A stretch of 64,000 bases of DNA from Pseudarthrobacter enclensis (GCF_001457025.1 NZ_KQ758602.1:248001-312000), one strand, 5' to 3'; positions 1-8,915 are shown, counted from the stretch's first letter. Notes: generated by a model not told the origin, from the sequence alone. Made by a program: numbers and translations.

Positions 1-442
1 CCGGATGGACGGCAGCGTCTGGACCACGGACAAGGACGGCATCCTGCTGGCGCTGCTGGCCTCGGAGATCACCGCCGTGACGGGCAAGTCGCCGTCGCAA
101 CTGTACAAGGGCCTGACGGACCAGTTCGGCGCCCCCGTGTACGCGCGGATCGATGCCGCCGCCACCCGGGAGCAGAAGGCAAAGCTGGGCAAGCTCTCCG
201 CCGCGGACGTGACTGCCACGTCGCTGGCGGGCGAAGAGATCACGGCCAAGCTCACCGAGGCCCCGGGCAACGGCGCGGCCATCGGCGGCCTGAAGGTGGT
301 TACGGAGAACGCCTGGTTCGCCGCCCGCCCGTCCGGCACCGAGGATGTTTACAAGATCTACGCCGAATCCTTCAAGGGCGAAGACCACCTCAAGCAGGTC
401 CAGGCCGAGGCCAAGGCCCTGGTGGACGGCGTCATCGCCTGA
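1..442 (+). CDS. pgm: Phosphoglucomutase (alpha-D-glucose phosphate-specific), C-terminal part
   Basis: This is the last 146 or so residues of a phosphohexomutase that interconverts glucose 1-phosphate and glucose 6-phosphate in the cytoplasm. The reading frame is open to the left edge, so the true start and the catalytic-serine domain lie outside the window. The visible part has the C-terminal domain IV phosphate-binding loop RPSGTE followed by DVYKIYAES, which is typical of the family. The frame ends at TGA 440-442. A strong inverted repeat follows at once and probably ends the transcript. Confidence 0.9.
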   Translation, partial: RMDGSVWTTDKDGILLALLASEITAVTGKSPSQLYKGLTDQFGAPVYARIDAAATREQKAKLGKLSAADVTATSLAGEEITAKLTEAPGNGAAIGGLKVVTENAWFAARPSGTEDVYKIYAESFKGEDHLKQVQAEAKALVDGVIA

Positions 443-452
443 CTTAACGCCA

Positions 453-513
453 GATGCCCTATCACTTGGGGTCGCCATCCAGGCCGGATGGGGACCCTAA
501 GTGATAGGGCATC
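453..513. terminator. Long near-perfect inverted repeat, probable bidirectional terminator
   Basis: GATGCCCTATCACTT (from 453) pairs with AAGTGATAGGGCATC (to 513), and the pairing continues inward through GGGGTC/GACCC and CCATCC/GGATGG. It lies between the convergent pgm and nitroreductase genes, which suits a bidirectional terminator. There is no clear T-run. The arms are unusually long and AT-richer than the surroundings, so it could also be a mobile palindromic repeat. Confidence 0.6.
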
Positions 514-528
514 CTGGGTTTCAGGGGG

Positions 529-1134
529 TCAGACGGTGCGGACGGCCTCGTCGTAGGCGAACTTCGGCTTGGCTTCGCCCCAGGCCTCTTCGCCGGGCTG
601 GCCGATGTTAACCACCAGGAAGCTCTTCTGGTCACCGGCCGGGAAGAATGCGGCGTCGACCGCGTCGAAGTCCGCCCCGGTCATGGGGCCGGCGGCCAGG
701 CCCAGCGAGCGGACGGCCAGGATGAAGTAGCCGGCCTGCAGGTGCGCATTGTTGTTGCCGGTGGAGGCGGCCAAGGCGGGATCGGCGTCGTACATGGCCT
801 TGGGGGCGTTGTAGCCGGGCAGGAAGTTGTCCCACTTGCCGGCCCAGTCAGTGTCGTAGCTGAGGATGGCCACCAGCGGGGCGGACGCCGTCTTGGCGCG
901 GTTGCCGCGGGAAAGGGTGTCCACCAGGGTGGCGCGGGCCTCGTCCGACCGGACGTAGGTGACCCGGAGCGGCTGCGAGTTGAACGCGGTGGGGCCGAAC
1001 TTGGTGAGCTCGTAGATGGCCTGGGCCTGCTCCTCGGTCACCTCACCGGTGAAGGTGTTGGCGGTGCGGGCCTGGGCGAAGATGGCGTCGACGGCTGCCG
1101 AATCGATAACCGCTTCTTCATGGGCAATGGTCAT
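529..1134 (-). CDS. Nitroreductase family protein, RutE-like (malonic semialdehyde reductase)
   Basis: A 201-residue FMN-dependent nitroreductase-fold protein, close to the usual length of RutE (about 196). It has the conserved stretch FGPTAFNSQPLR near residues 44-55, expected around the flavin site, and an NNNAHLQAGYF helix. RutE reduces malonic semialdehyde to 3-hydroxypropionate at the end of Rut pyrimidine breakdown. The remaining rut genes are not in the window, so the substrate is an inference. The ATG at 1134 was chosen because AAAGG lies just upstream (1141-1146 on this strand). The gene diverges from a nucleobase permease, which supports a pyrimidine-related role. Confidence 0.8.
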   Translation of the reverse strand: MTIAHEEAVIDSAAVDAIFAQARTANTFTGEVTEEQAQAIYELTKFGPTAFNSQPLRVTYVRSDEARATLVDTLSRGNRAKTASAPLVAILSYDTDWAGKWDNFLPGYNAPKAMYDADPALAASTGNNNAHLQAGYFILAVRSLGLAAGPMTGADFDAVDAAFFPAGDQKSFLVVNIGQPGEEAWGEAKPKFAYDEAVRTV

Positions 1135-1191
1135 TCGCTTACCTTTCGTGGCGGCTCCCCGCCTGCCGGGTGGCCTGTGGTTGCTGTCCAT

Positions 1192-1201
1192 AGTTGCAAC
1201 T
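1192..1201. promoter_or_regulatory. AGTTGCAACT palindrome, candidate MarR-type operator
   Basis: A perfect 10-bp palindrome, followed by another half site (TCAACT), lies about 58 bp upstream of the nitroreductase start in the divergent intergenic region. MarR-family regulators of oxidoreductase genes often bind AGTTG/CAACT repeats. No marR gene is adjacent, so the regulator is unknown. Confidence 0.35.
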
Positions 1202-1365
1202 TCAACTGCTTGGCGCCTCTTCCCGTGACGGCGGGTGACGTTGCCCACAGCACGGCGCCCTGAAGGCGGCGCCGTTGCCAGGGCCGTGGACAAAGGCTTG
1301 GCGGTATTCTGGAGCGAGTTGATCTCCGCCCCTTCGCGGCACCCCCTTGAAAGGCATTCCTTCCC

Positions 1366-2718
1366 ATGAGCATGCTCGGAATCAAATGGAAGCTGCACGG
1401 CACCGGCAAAACCATCAAGCCGGGCCACGTGGTGGCACCCGACGAGCGCCTGGCCTGGCCGCTGACCATCGGCGTGGGCATGCAGCACGTGGTGGCCATG
1501 TTCGGCGCCACGTTCCTGGTGCCCATCATCACAGGCATGCCGCCCGCCACCACGCTGTTCTTCTCCGGCATCGGCACGTTGCTGTTCCTGGTCATCACCA
1601 AGGGCAGGGTGCCCAGCTACCTGGGCTCGAGCTTTGCGTTCATTGCCCCCATCAGCGCCTCGCAGGCGCAGTTCGGCATCCCCGGCGCCCTGGGCGGCGT
1701 GGTACTGGCCGGCGCGGTCCTGGCTTTGGTGGGTGCCATCGTGCAGAAGTTTGGTGCCGAGTGGATCAACCGCCTCATGCCGCCCATCGTCACCGGCGCC
1801 ATCGTGGCCCTGATCGGCCTCAACCTGGCCCCGGCCGCGAAGCAGAACTTCGACGCCGCGCCCATCACCGCTGTCATTACCCTGGCCACCATCATCCTGG
1901 TCAGCGTGCTGTTCCGCGGGATCCTGGGCCGGTTGAGCATCCTGGTGGGCGTCGTGGTGGGTTACCTCGTGGCCATGCTCCGCGGTGAGGTCAGCTACGA
2001 GAAGATGGACGCGGCCGCCTGGGTGGGCCTGCCGCACTTCCAGACGCCCGAGTTCCACCTCGGCGTCCTGGGCCTGTTCGTCCCGGTGGTGCTGGTGCTG
2101 GTGGCCGAAAACATCGGCCACGTGAAATCCGTGGCCGCCATGACAGGACAGAACCTCGACGGCGTCTCCGGGCGCGCGCTGATGGCTGACGGCGCGGCCA
2201 CGGTCCTGGCAGGATTCGGTGGCGGTTCCGGCACCACCACGTACGCCGAGAACATCGGCGTCATGGCCGCCACCAAGGTGTATTCGACCGCGGCCTACTG
2301 GGTGGCCGGGATCTTTGCCATCCTGCTCAGCTTCTCCCCCAAATTCGGCGAGCTCATTGCCACGGTCCCGCAGGGAGTCCTGGGCGGTGCCGCCACCATG
2401 CTCTACGGCATGATCGGCATCCTGGGCGTCAAGATCTGGGTGCAGAACAAGGTGAACTTCGCCAACCCGGTCAACCTGACCACGGCCGCGGTGGCCCTGA
2501 TCATCGGCATCGCGGACTACACCTGGACCATTGGCGACCTGAAGTTCACCGGCATCGCCCTGGGCTCCGCCGCGGCGCTGGTGATCTATCACGGCATGAA
2601 AGCGATCGCGAAGGCCCGCGGAACGGTTGGAGAACCGGAAACCGACCAGGCCGGGCTGCCGCCGGCGGTCAAGTCCGCGCTGAACGCAGCCGCGAAGCGG
2701 GGACCTCGGAAGCGCTGA
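1366..2718 (+). CDS. NCS2 family nucleobase permease (uracil/xanthine type)
   Basis: A 450-residue polytopic membrane protein of the nucleobase-cation symporter 2 family, predicted to import uracil or xanthine with protons. Visible signatures are the Q-H pair in TM1 (GVGMQHVVAMFGATFLVP), GSSFAFIAP in TM3, the substrate-binding AENIGH in TM8, and the family motif GGSGTTTYAENIG in TM10. The hydrophobic profile fits about 14 segments, with a charged C-terminal tail from residue 420. It is divergent from a RutE-like reductase. Together they suggest pyrimidine salvage or degradation, with uracil as the best guess. The ATG at 1366 is preferred; a second ATG lies two codons later. Confidence 0.88.
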   Translation: MSMLGIKWKLHGTGKTIKPGHVVAPDERLAWPLTIGVGMQHVVAMFGATFLVPIITGMPPATTLFFSGIGTLLFLVITKGRVPSYLGSSFAFIAPISASQAQFGIPGALGGVVLAGAVLALVGAIVQKFGAEWINRLMPPIVTGAIVALIGLNLAPAAKQNFDAAPITAVITLATIILVSVLFRGILGRLSILVGVVVGYLVAMLRGEVSYEKMDAAAWVGLPHFQTPEFHLGVLGLFVPVVLVLVAENIGHVKSVAAMTGQNLDGVSGRALMADGAATVLAGFGGGSGTTTYAENIGVMAATKVYSTAAYWVAGIFAILLSFSPKFGELIATVPQGVLGGAATMLYGMIGILGVKIWVQNKVNFANPVNLTTAAVALIIGIADYTWTIGDLKFTGIALGSAAALVIYHGMKAIAKARGTVGEPETDQAGLPPAVKSALNAAAKRGPRKR

Positions 2719-2796
2719 ACCCGTTCCCCTTCCAGGCTGCGTTCCCGGCAGCCCTTGTAGGGTGGAAGGACGTCAAGCACTACGTCTGGGGGATCA

Positions 2797-3096
2797 ATGC
2801 TTGAGAGTTTCATGCGCCTTCCGCGGCCGACGCCGCCAGCAAACCACCGCCACGTCCAGGAGGGGGATCTGCCTTCCGCGCAGATCTACACACCGGATCC
2901 GGTCCCCAAGGGCCGCCTGGCGGGCTGCGTCCTCGCGGTCCTGGTCAGCGCCTGGATGCTGGCTGTTCCGGTTGCCCTGATTGACCGCTTCAGGGACACT
3001 TCGGGCGCGGGCGCCGTCATCATGACCGGGATCGTTATCGCCTGCGCCCTGGCAAGGGACCACCGCAGGCACCAAACCCCGGGCACCGCCACCTAG
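2797..3096 (+). CDS. Small hypothetical membrane protein
   Basis: A 99-residue protein I do not recognise. A polar N-terminal 40 residues is followed by two hydrophobic segments (about 43-63 and 73-87) separated by a short charged loop, so it is probably a two-helix inner-membrane protein. A GGGGG sequence sits close before the ATG. Its TAG shares the palindromic CTAG at 3093-3096 with the stop of the convergent SGNH gene, so the two coding ends overlap by four bases. Confidence 0.55.
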   Translation: MLESFMRLPRPTPPANHRHVQEGDLPSAQIYTPDPVPKGRLAGCVLAVLVSAWMLAVPVALIDRFRDTSGAGAVIMTGIVIACALARDHRRHQTPGTAT

Positions 3097-3992
3097 GCTG
3101 CCTGCCCCTCCGGCGCCGGTCCGCTTCCCATCCCGGGGTTCACCGCCGGGTGCCCGGAAGGGAACGGGCCGGGCCTGCCCAGGCCGAAAATGGGTCCGGG
3201 CAGCGGCCGCTTCGCGGGCAGGAATTCGTCCCCGGGATGCAGCAGCCGCCGCAGGATCCAGGGTACGAAATACTGCCGCGCCCACACCAGGTCCTCTGCC
3301 CTGGCGTGCTTCCAGCCCTGGTCCGGAAGAGGCTTTGGCCGTAAGGGCTCAAGCGTGTGCGGGACGCCGAGCGCTTCCAGCGTTGCCAGCGCAACAGCGT
3401 GGTGGCCCAGCGGCGAGAGGTGCAGCCTGTCCGGGTCCCATGAGGCGGCGTGCTGCAGTTCCGGCAGGCACCACAGGTCCACCATGACGCAGTGGTGCCT
3501 GGCTCCGATGGTGTGGATGTTCTCGTTGTAGACGGCCACCTTGCCCCGGATGGCGCTGAACACGGGTGTGTTGCCCCAGTCCGGTCCGGCGTACAGCAGG
3601 ACGGTGGCACCGGTCGCGGACAGGACCTCGACGGCGGCATCCAGCTTTTCTGCCAGTTTGTCCGGATTTCCGTGCTTGAAGAGGATGTCGTTCCCGCCGC
3701 CGGACATGGCGATCAGGTCCGGCTTCAGAGCGAGGGCGGGGGCAAGTTGCCGGTCCAGGATCTGCCGCAGGAGCATGCCCCGCACGGCAAGGTTGGCGTA
3801 GGCAAAGTCCGGCTGCCCGGCACTGAGTTCCTCGGCGGCGCGGTCTGCCCAGCCACGCAGGCCTCCGAGGCTGCGCGGCTCAGGATCGCCGATGCCTTCC
3901 GTGTAGGAATCCCCCAAGGCCACAAACCGGTGCCAGGGGTGCAGCCCATGCCCTTGCTGGACCGTGTCCGGCCCGCGATCTTCGGTGATCAT
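3093..3992 (-). CDS. SGNH/GDSL-family hydrolase
   Basis: A 299-residue esterase/lipase-fold protein. Block I is GDSYTEG with the nucleophile Ser near residue 29, the block III Asn is in GGGNDI near 98, and the catalytic Asp-His pair is in DPDRLHLSPLGHH. No signal peptide is visible, so it is probably cytoplasmic. The region after residue 200 is an extra C-terminal extension rich in Pro and Gly beyond the SGNH core. Its ATG overlaps the TGA of the upstream GAF gene (ATGA, 3989-3992), so the two are co-translated. The substrate, perhaps an acyl or acetyl ester, cannot be read from sequence. Confidence 0.85.
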   Translation of the reverse strand: MITEDRGPDTVQQGHGLHPWHRFVALGDSYTEGIGDPEPRSLGGLRGWADRAAEELSAGQPDFAYANLAVRGMLLRQILDRQLAPALALKPDLIAMSGGGNDILFKHGNPDKLAEKLDAAVEVLSATGATVLLYAGPDWGNTPVFSAIRGKVAVYNENIHTIGARHHCVMVDLWCLPELQHAASWDPDRLHLSPLGHHAVALATLEALGVPHTLEPLRPKPLPDQGWKHARAEDLVWARQYFVPWILRRLLHPGDEFLPAKRPLPGPIFGLGRPGPFPSGHPAVNPGMGSGPAPEGQAA

Positions 3993-4927
3993 GCCGTCTT
4001 CCTTCCCGCGGTTGAACGCGGACGCCGCTTTCTGGCAGCCTCCGCCTGCGCGGCTCCCTGTGACGTGTGGTCCAGTTCAGCCGCCGGTGCGGGCTGAAGG
4101 CCCGCCACGCCGTCGTGCAGGTCCTGCGGGGTTGCCGCAGCGGCCTGTCCGGGATGTGCCATACCCGCGGTGGGCGCAACGACGCTCAGCGCCGCGTCGC
4201 GCAGGTCAAGTTCGTGATGCATCACCTGGGTCTGCAGGAACACCAGTGCACCCTCGCGGGTCAGCCCGTATTCGTTCATGAGGCTGCGGACCGCAAGGTC
4301 CACCAGGACCAGGGAGCTTTGGACGACGGCGATGCCCGCAGTCGCCTCGGCCCGCTCACCGACCCGCACCACGACGCGCAGCGCCCGTGCCACCTGGCGG
4401 ACGTAGGTGCGGGAACGGACCAGGTCGTCGCTGGTGAAGGTGTGCGGGGACTGTGCGTAGAGGTTGATGGCCGCGCTGGCTCCGCCTTCGGAGGCGATCG
4501 GCGCCGACAGGAGGGACTGCACACCGTGGGCGGCGGCCGCGCTGGAATACCCGGGCCAGCGCCAGTCGCGGCTGAGGTCCGAGATCAGCACGAACTCGCC
4601 GGTGCGCAGCGCTTCCATGACGGGCCCGTCAGCGAACGAACACTGCTCCCGGTCAGCTTCCCGGGCCTGTTCAGTGCTGGCCGCCAGGGTGTGGGACTTT
4701 CCGAGCCGGAACAGTGTGGCCGCCCAGCTGATGCCGCGGCGTTCCCCGGCGATGTCCTGCATGAAATCATGGGTGACTTCCCAGAGGTAGTTCTCAACAT
4801 CCTTGCTGTCGTAAACCGGCTCCGGGGGCGATGGAAGCGGTCCCCAGCCAACCTGCCCCGAGGGTTCAGCGGCCATGTTCCACGCCTTGGATAGAAACGC
4901 GTCGGCCCACTGCAAAACCTTGTTCAA
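3989..4927 (-). CDS. GAF and ANTAR domain-containing regulator
   Basis: A 312-residue cytoplasmic protein. A GAF sensor domain covers about residues 45-190. Next comes a helical segment (about 200-260) containing SLMNEYGLTREGALVFLQ, which looks like the ANTAR fold used by actinobacterial antitermination regulators. The Ala/Arg-rich tail ends in a basic RKRRPRSTAGRK, which could bind nucleic acid. It overlaps the SGNH hydrolase start by four bases. The ANTAR assignment rests on helix pattern alone and is less certain than the GAF call. Confidence 0.7.
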   Translation of the reverse strand: MNKVLQWADAFLSKAWNMAAEPSGQVGWGPLPSPPEPVYDSKDVENYLWEVTHDFMQDIAGERRGISWAATLFRLGKSHTLAASTEQAREADREQCSFADGPVMEALRTGEFVLISDLSRDWRWPGYSSAAAAHGVQSLLSAPIASEGGASAAINLYAQSPHTFTSDDLVRSRTYVRQVARALRVVVRVGERAEATAGIAVVQSSLVLVDLAVRSLMNEYGLTREGALVFLQTQVMHHELDLRDAALSVVAPTAGMAHPGQAAAATPQDLHDGVAGLQPAPAAELDHTSQGAAQAEAARKRRPRSTAGRKTA

Positions 4928-5006
4928 GCATACGACCGTGCGGCGCTCCGCGGGGGCCGTTCGGGCAGGTTTAGGGGAACCCGCAGCAGCCTCCTATCCT
5001 AAGTGG

Positions 5007-5666
5007 GTGACCATCACCCAGGCTGTTCTCTCGTTTGCCGTGGTTGCCGGACTGTTGACGCTGGTTCCCGGCATCGACACCGCGCTGGTGCTCCGTTCCT
5101 CGCTCACCCGGTCCCGCCGTTACGCGTTCGCCACCGCGCTGGGCATCTGCACGGGCGCCATGGTGTGGGGCGTCGCGGCCGCGGTCGGAGTTTCGGCCCT
5201 GCTGGCCGCCTCAGAGTTCGCGTACCGGGCGTTGACCCTTGCAGGCGCCGCCTACATGGTGTGGCTTGGCGCCTCGCTGCTATGGAAAAGCTGGAAATCC
5301 GGCCCCGCCGCCGCGGCGGCAACCTTGGCGGCCACGGGCAAGGCGGCACCCGGCGGCGGCCGGGAACTGCTGCAGGGGTGGCTGACCGGGACCGGCACCA
5401 ACCTGCTGAATCCGAAGGTGGGCGTTTTCTACGTCGCCACCATTCCCCAGTTCATTCCCCAGGGCATTTCACCGCTGATGATGGGCGTGCTGCTGGCGGG
5501 CGTCCATTGCGTCCTGACCATGCTGTGGTTCGCCGGGCTGATTTTCGGCGCCGGATACGCCTCCGGGTGGCTCAGCGGCCCGCGCAGCGTCCGGGTGATC
5601 GACAGGGTCACCGGAACGGTCCTGGTGGGATTCGGGCTGAAGCTGGCCCTGGAACCGCGGCACTGA
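5007..5666 (+). CDS. LysE/RhtB family amino-acid exporter
   Basis: A 219-residue, roughly six-helix inner-membrane exporter. The family signature VPGIDTALVLRSSL occurs near residue 18, and GWLTGTGTNLLNPKVGVFYV follows mid-protein, matching the conserved LysE NPK segment. The start is taken as GTG 5007 because the upstream in-frame residues do not look membrane-protein-like. The exported substrate is unknown; homologues export homoserine, threonine, lysine or related metabolites. It is convergent with the downstream GH3 gene, with a GC-rich hairpin between them. Confidence 0.85.
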   Translation: MTITQAVLSFAVVAGLLTLVPGIDTALVLRSSLTRSRRYAFATALGICTGAMVWGVAAAVGVSALLAASEFAYRALTLAGAAYMVWLGASLLWKSWKSGPAAAAATLAATGKAAPGGGRELLQGWLTGTGTNLLNPKVGVFYVATIPQFIPQGISPLMMGVLLAGVHCVLTMLWFAGLIFGAGYASGWLSGPRSVRVIDRVTGTVLVGFGLKLALEPRH

Positions 5667-5673
5667 CAGGCTC

Positions 5674-5705
5674 CGGGCGGGGCGGCGCCGGCCGCCCCCG
5701 CCCCG
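5674..5705. terminator. GC-rich hairpin between convergent genes
   Basis: CGGGCGGGGCGGC (from 5674) pairs with GCCGCCCCCGCCCCG (to 5705), leaving a GCCG loop. It falls exactly between the convergent LysE and GH3 genes. There is no T-run, so it may act as a weak or Rho-assisted terminator in both directions. Confidence 0.5.
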
Positions 5706-5710
5706 CGCCC

Positions 5711-8209
5711 CTAACGCACCTCGACGTCCAGCGGCTGGAAGTCGTCGGCTGAGTGCCGGCCCACCAGGATCCGGAACGTTCCCCGCTCAACCTGCCAGCC
5801 GCCGTCGTAATGCGCGAAGGCCCGGGCGGGGATGCGGACCTCCACGCTCCCGGTACCGCCGGCGGCGAGGTGGGCCCCGGCATAGCCGGCGAGCCAGCGC
5901 ACCGGGCGTTCCACCTCCGTCTCCGTGCGCTCCAGGTACACCTGCACCACCTCACGGCCTGCCCGCGTTCCGGTGTTGCGGATGGGAACGTGCACCACAA
6001 CGTCCTTGCCAGCCGGGACGGCCTGCGACGCCGAGGGGGTGCCCAGGTCAAAGGTGGTGTATCCCAACCCGTAGCCGAAGGGCAGCGCGGGGGCGGCGCC
6101 GCCGGCAGCCTGCTGCTTCAGCCACGCCCGGTAGCCCACGTGGATGCCTTCCGCGTAGACCACTTTGCCGTCCACCGGAGCGGTCTGCCGCACCGGGACA
6201 TCGTCCAGGGCAGCCGGCCAGGTAGTGGGGAGCCGCCCGCCGGGCTCCTCGGCCCCCAGCAGGATGTCCGCGATGGCCCGGCCGAACTCCTGGCCGCCGA
6301 ACCAGCCCAGCAGCACCGCTCCCACCTTGTCGAGCCACGGCATCACCACCGGTGAGCCGGAGTTAACCACCACCACCGTACGGGGGTTGACAGCCGCGAC
6401 GGCCTCCACGAGCCGGTTCTGGTGGCCGGGCAGGTCAAGGTCCTTGCGGTCGAAGCCCTCGGATTCGATGGCGGCGCTGGTGCCCACCACCACCACGGCT
6501 GCGTCGGCTCCCCTGGCCGCTTCCACCGCGGCGTCGATCTCCGCCTGGGGGTCCTCCACCGCGGTTTCCTCGCCCAGCAGTATGGCGGTGAACGGAATGG
6601 CCTGGTCCGCGGGCAGCTGGTAAACGGCCTCGATCCGGACCCGTTCCCCGGCCAGTGTTTCCACGGGATGGATCACCGTGGGCGGGTCGAACAGTGCTGC
6701 GCCCAGGACATCGGTGCTGTCCTCGATGTTGCCGTTGAACACTTCCCGGCCACTCAGGGAAAGCTGGATCCGCCCCACGGTGCCGACGCCGAGGTGATGG
6801 ATCCCAGCCGTCGGGGCCGTCCAGTCCGCTTCCATCCGGATGGCGGCCGCCCCGTCCGGAATGCCGACGCCGAACCAGATCAGGTGCGACGCCAGCCGGT
6901 CCTCTCCGGAGATTTCCGTGCCGTCTTTGGCGAGGAACGTGACGCGCATGCCGGGAACGTCCGACACCGGGTTGTGCAGCGATGTGCGCGGGAAGGCCTG
7001 CAGGCCGTCGGCCACCTTGGCGCCGCGGTGGTAGGTGACGCTGACGCCGGCGGGCAGCGCTTCGCGCAGTCCTTCCAGCGGCGGGATGATCCGCCGGGGC
7101 ATGACGGTGGCGCTGCCGCCGCCCTGCGTGCGGGCTTCCTCGGCGTTGTGCCCGCTGACGGCGATGCGCGCCAGGCGTGCCGGGTCCAGGGGCAGGAGCC
7201 CGCCGTTGTTCCGGACCAGGACCGCACCGCGGACGGCCACTTCGCGGGCGACGGCGGCGGCGTTGAGGGGTGCCGGAAGTTCCGTGACGGCGGGGCTGAC
7301 ACTGTCCAGCGAGCCGACGCGGGCCGCGAGCCTGAGGATGCGGACGACTTTTTCCAGGATCGCGTCCCGGCTGACGCGGCCGTCTTCCACGGCCGCCAGG
7401 AGTTTGGGTCCCCAGTGCCCCACCGGGCCCGGCATTTCCAGGTCCTGCCGGGCGTTGGCTGCTTCCACCGAACGGACACCCGTCCAGTCGGACACCACCA
7501 CGCCGTCAAAACCCCATTCGGTGCTCAGCGGCGTCTCCAGGAGGCTGTTTTCGCTGGCCGTGATGCCGTTGATCGAGTTGTAGGAGCTCATCACCAGCCA
7601 GGTGCGCGACTCCGTGACGGCGTCCTCGAATGCGGCCAGGTAGAGCTCGCGGAGGGTGCGCTCATCCACCACGGAATCGGAGGTGAACCGGTCCGTCTCG
7701 GCCTCGTTGGCCAGGTAGTGCTTCGGGGTGGCTCCCACCCCCATGGACTGCACACCGGCCACGTAACCGGCGGCGATGGTGGCAGTGAGTCGCGGGTCCT
7801 CGCTCAGGCACTCGAAGTGGCGGCCACCCAAGGGCGAGCGGTGCAGGTTGATGGTGGGGCCCAGGACGGCGTGGACACCCTTGCGGCGGGCTTCCTGCCC
7901 CAGGACCTGACCGTAACGGCGTGCCATATCGACGCTCCAGGTGGCGGACAGCGCGGTGGGGGACGGCAGGGAGACCGAGTCGTGGCGTTCATCGAAGTCC
8001 TCGCCGCGGACCCCCGCGGGGCCGTCCGACATGACCACCCGGGACAGCCCGATCCCGGGCAGGGCGTGCGTGGACCAGACGTCGGCTCCGGTGAGGAGCC
8101 GGACCTGGTCTTCCAGCGAAAGGCTCTGCGCGAGGTCCCGGATCCGGGCTTCAGCGTCCGGAGAACCGGCAACGGGAACCGTCACGGCAGCGGGCAGGGT
8201 GGGATTCAT
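5711..8209 (-). CDS. Glycoside hydrolase family 3 beta-glucosidase with PA14-like insert
   Basis: An 832-residue cytoplasmic GH3 enzyme hydrolysing beta-linked oligosaccharides or glycosides. The N-terminal barrel carries KHYLANEAE and the nucleophile Asp in VVVSDWTG (about residue 240). The C-terminal sandwich follows, with a PA14-like insertion around 380-530 (HLIWFGVGIP to VRIEAVYQLP) that shapes the substrate pocket. A fibronectin III-like tail begins near 735. ATG 8209 has AGGAG seven bases upstream; an upstream in-frame extension to 8452 is rejected as it runs through the operator and the TetR gene. No signal peptide is seen. It is divergent from a TetR regulator that probably controls it. 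Confidence 0.9.
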   Translation of the reverse strand: MNPTLPAAVTVPVAGSPDAEARIRDLAQSLSLEDQVRLLTGADVWSTHALPGIGLSRVVMSDGPAGVRGEDFDERHDSVSLPSPTALSATWSVDMARRYGQVLGQEARRKGVHAVLGPTINLHRSPLGGRHFECLSEDPRLTATIAAGYVAGVQSMGVGATPKHYLANEAETDRFTSDSVVDERTLRELYLAAFEDAVTESRTWLVMSSYNSINGITASENSLLETPLSTEWGFDGVVVSDWTGVRSVEAANARQDLEMPGPVGHWGPKLLAAVEDGRVSRDAILEKVVRILRLAARVGSLDSVSPAVTELPAPLNAAAVAREVAVRGAVLVRNNGGLLPLDPARLARIAVSGHNAEEARTQGGGSATVMPRRIIPPLEGLREALPAGVSVTYHRGAKVADGLQAFPRTSLHNPVSDVPGMRVTFLAKDGTEISGEDRLASHLIWFGVGIPDGAAAIRMEADWTAPTAGIHHLGVGTVGRIQLSLSGREVFNGNIEDSTDVLGAALFDPPTVIHPVETLAGERVRIEAVYQLPADQAIPFTAILLGEETAVEDPQAEIDAAVEAARGADAAVVVVGTSAAIESEGFDRKDLDLPGHQNRLVEAVAAVNPRTVVVVNSGSPVVMPWLDKVGAVLLGWFGGQEFGRAIADILLGAEEPGGRLPTTWPAALDDVPVRQTAPVDGKVVYAEGIHVGYRAWLKQQAAGGAAPALPFGYGLGYTTFDLGTPSASQAVPAGKDVVVHVPIRNTGTRAGREVVQVYLERTETEVERPVRWLAGYAGAHLAAGGTGSVEVRIPARAFAHYDGGWQVERGTFRILVGRHSADDFQPLDVEVR

Positions 8210-8247
8210 GGAGGGCTCCTTCTGGTCGTGGAAAGATCGTAGCCCTA

Positions 8248-8270
8248 AAAACCGAGCATGACTAGGTTTT
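8248..8270. promoter_or_regulatory. Imperfect palindrome between GH3 and tetR, candidate TetR operator
   Basis: AAAACCGAG and CTAGGTTTT form nine-base inverted arms with one mismatch around CATGA, centred between the divergent GH3 and tetR starts. It is AT-rich for this genome and placed to overlap both promoters. This is the expected arrangement for an autoregulating TetR repressor. Confidence 0.6.
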
Positions 8271-8300
8271 CGCGCCGAAGAGTGAAATACACTGGCTTCC

Positions 8301-8888
8301 GTGACCCCGAACAAGCCGCGTGGACCGTATGCCAAGGGAGCGGAACGCCGTGAACAGATCATCCAGACGGCCACCGACGTCTTCGCCACGGAGGGATTTG
8401 AGGGAACTGCGCTGAAACGCGTTGCCGAACTGGTGGGAGTCAAGGAAGCCACCCTGTTCCACTACTTCAGCGGAAAGCAGGAGCTGCTCACGGCCGTCCT
8501 CGCCGAACGGGACCGCCGCGGGCTCGCGGACAACCCGGCGGAGGCCGCGGGGCTGGGCCTGATGGCGCCCATCGCCGCCCGGAACCGCACACAGCCCGGA
8601 CTGACCACGCTGTACGCCGTGGCGTCGGCTACGGCCAGCAACCCGGGCCACGATTCTCATGGCTATTTTGAACACCGGTTCGCTTCGCTGGTCCGCGCGC
8701 TCGAGGAGGACATCGCCGGGCGCCAGGCGGCGGGCGAGGTGCGCGCCGACGTGTCCGCCACGGACCTCGCCAGGCTGGTGGTGGCGGTGTCCGACGGCCT
8801 GCAGCTGCAGTGGCTCTACGACAAGGACGTGGACATGGCCGCAGGCCTGTCCACCTTCATCGAGGTCCTGCTCAAGCCGCCGGCCTGA
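8301..8888 (+). CDS. TetR/AcrR family transcriptional regulator
   Basis: A 195-residue one-component regulator. The N-terminal helix-turn-helix spans about residues 16-62 (REQIIQTATDVF, VGVKEATLFHYFSGKQELL), and the rest is the ligand-binding helical domain. It starts at GTG 8301. It is transcribed away from the GH3 glycosidase across a 91-bp gap holding a good dyad, so it likely represses the glycosidase and itself until a sugar-derived ligand binds. The ligand is not predictable. Confidence 0.88.
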   Translation: MTPNKPRGPYAKGAERREQIIQTATDVFATEGFEGTALKRVAELVGVKEATLFHYFSGKQELLTAVLAERDRRGLADNPAEAAGLGLMAPIAARNRTQPGLTTLYAVASATASNPGHDSHGYFEHRFASLVRALEEDIAGRQAAGEVRADVSATDLARLVVAVSDGLQLQWLYDKDVDMAAGLSTFIEVLLKPPA

Positions 8889-8915
8889 GCCGCTCCGACG
8901 CCGGCACGGCCCGCA

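Noticed and set aside
529..2592. A 687-codon minus-strand frame spanning the nitroreductase and the antisense of the permease
   Set aside because: Only the final 201 codons look like a protein; the upstream part is the His/Gly/Asp-rich antisense of the NCS2 permease gene.
6422..8242. A 606-codon plus-strand frame opposite the GH3 gene
   Set aside because: Its composition (Gly, Arg, His, Val repeats) is typical of antisense frames in high-GC DNA, and GH3 motifs are intact on the other strand.
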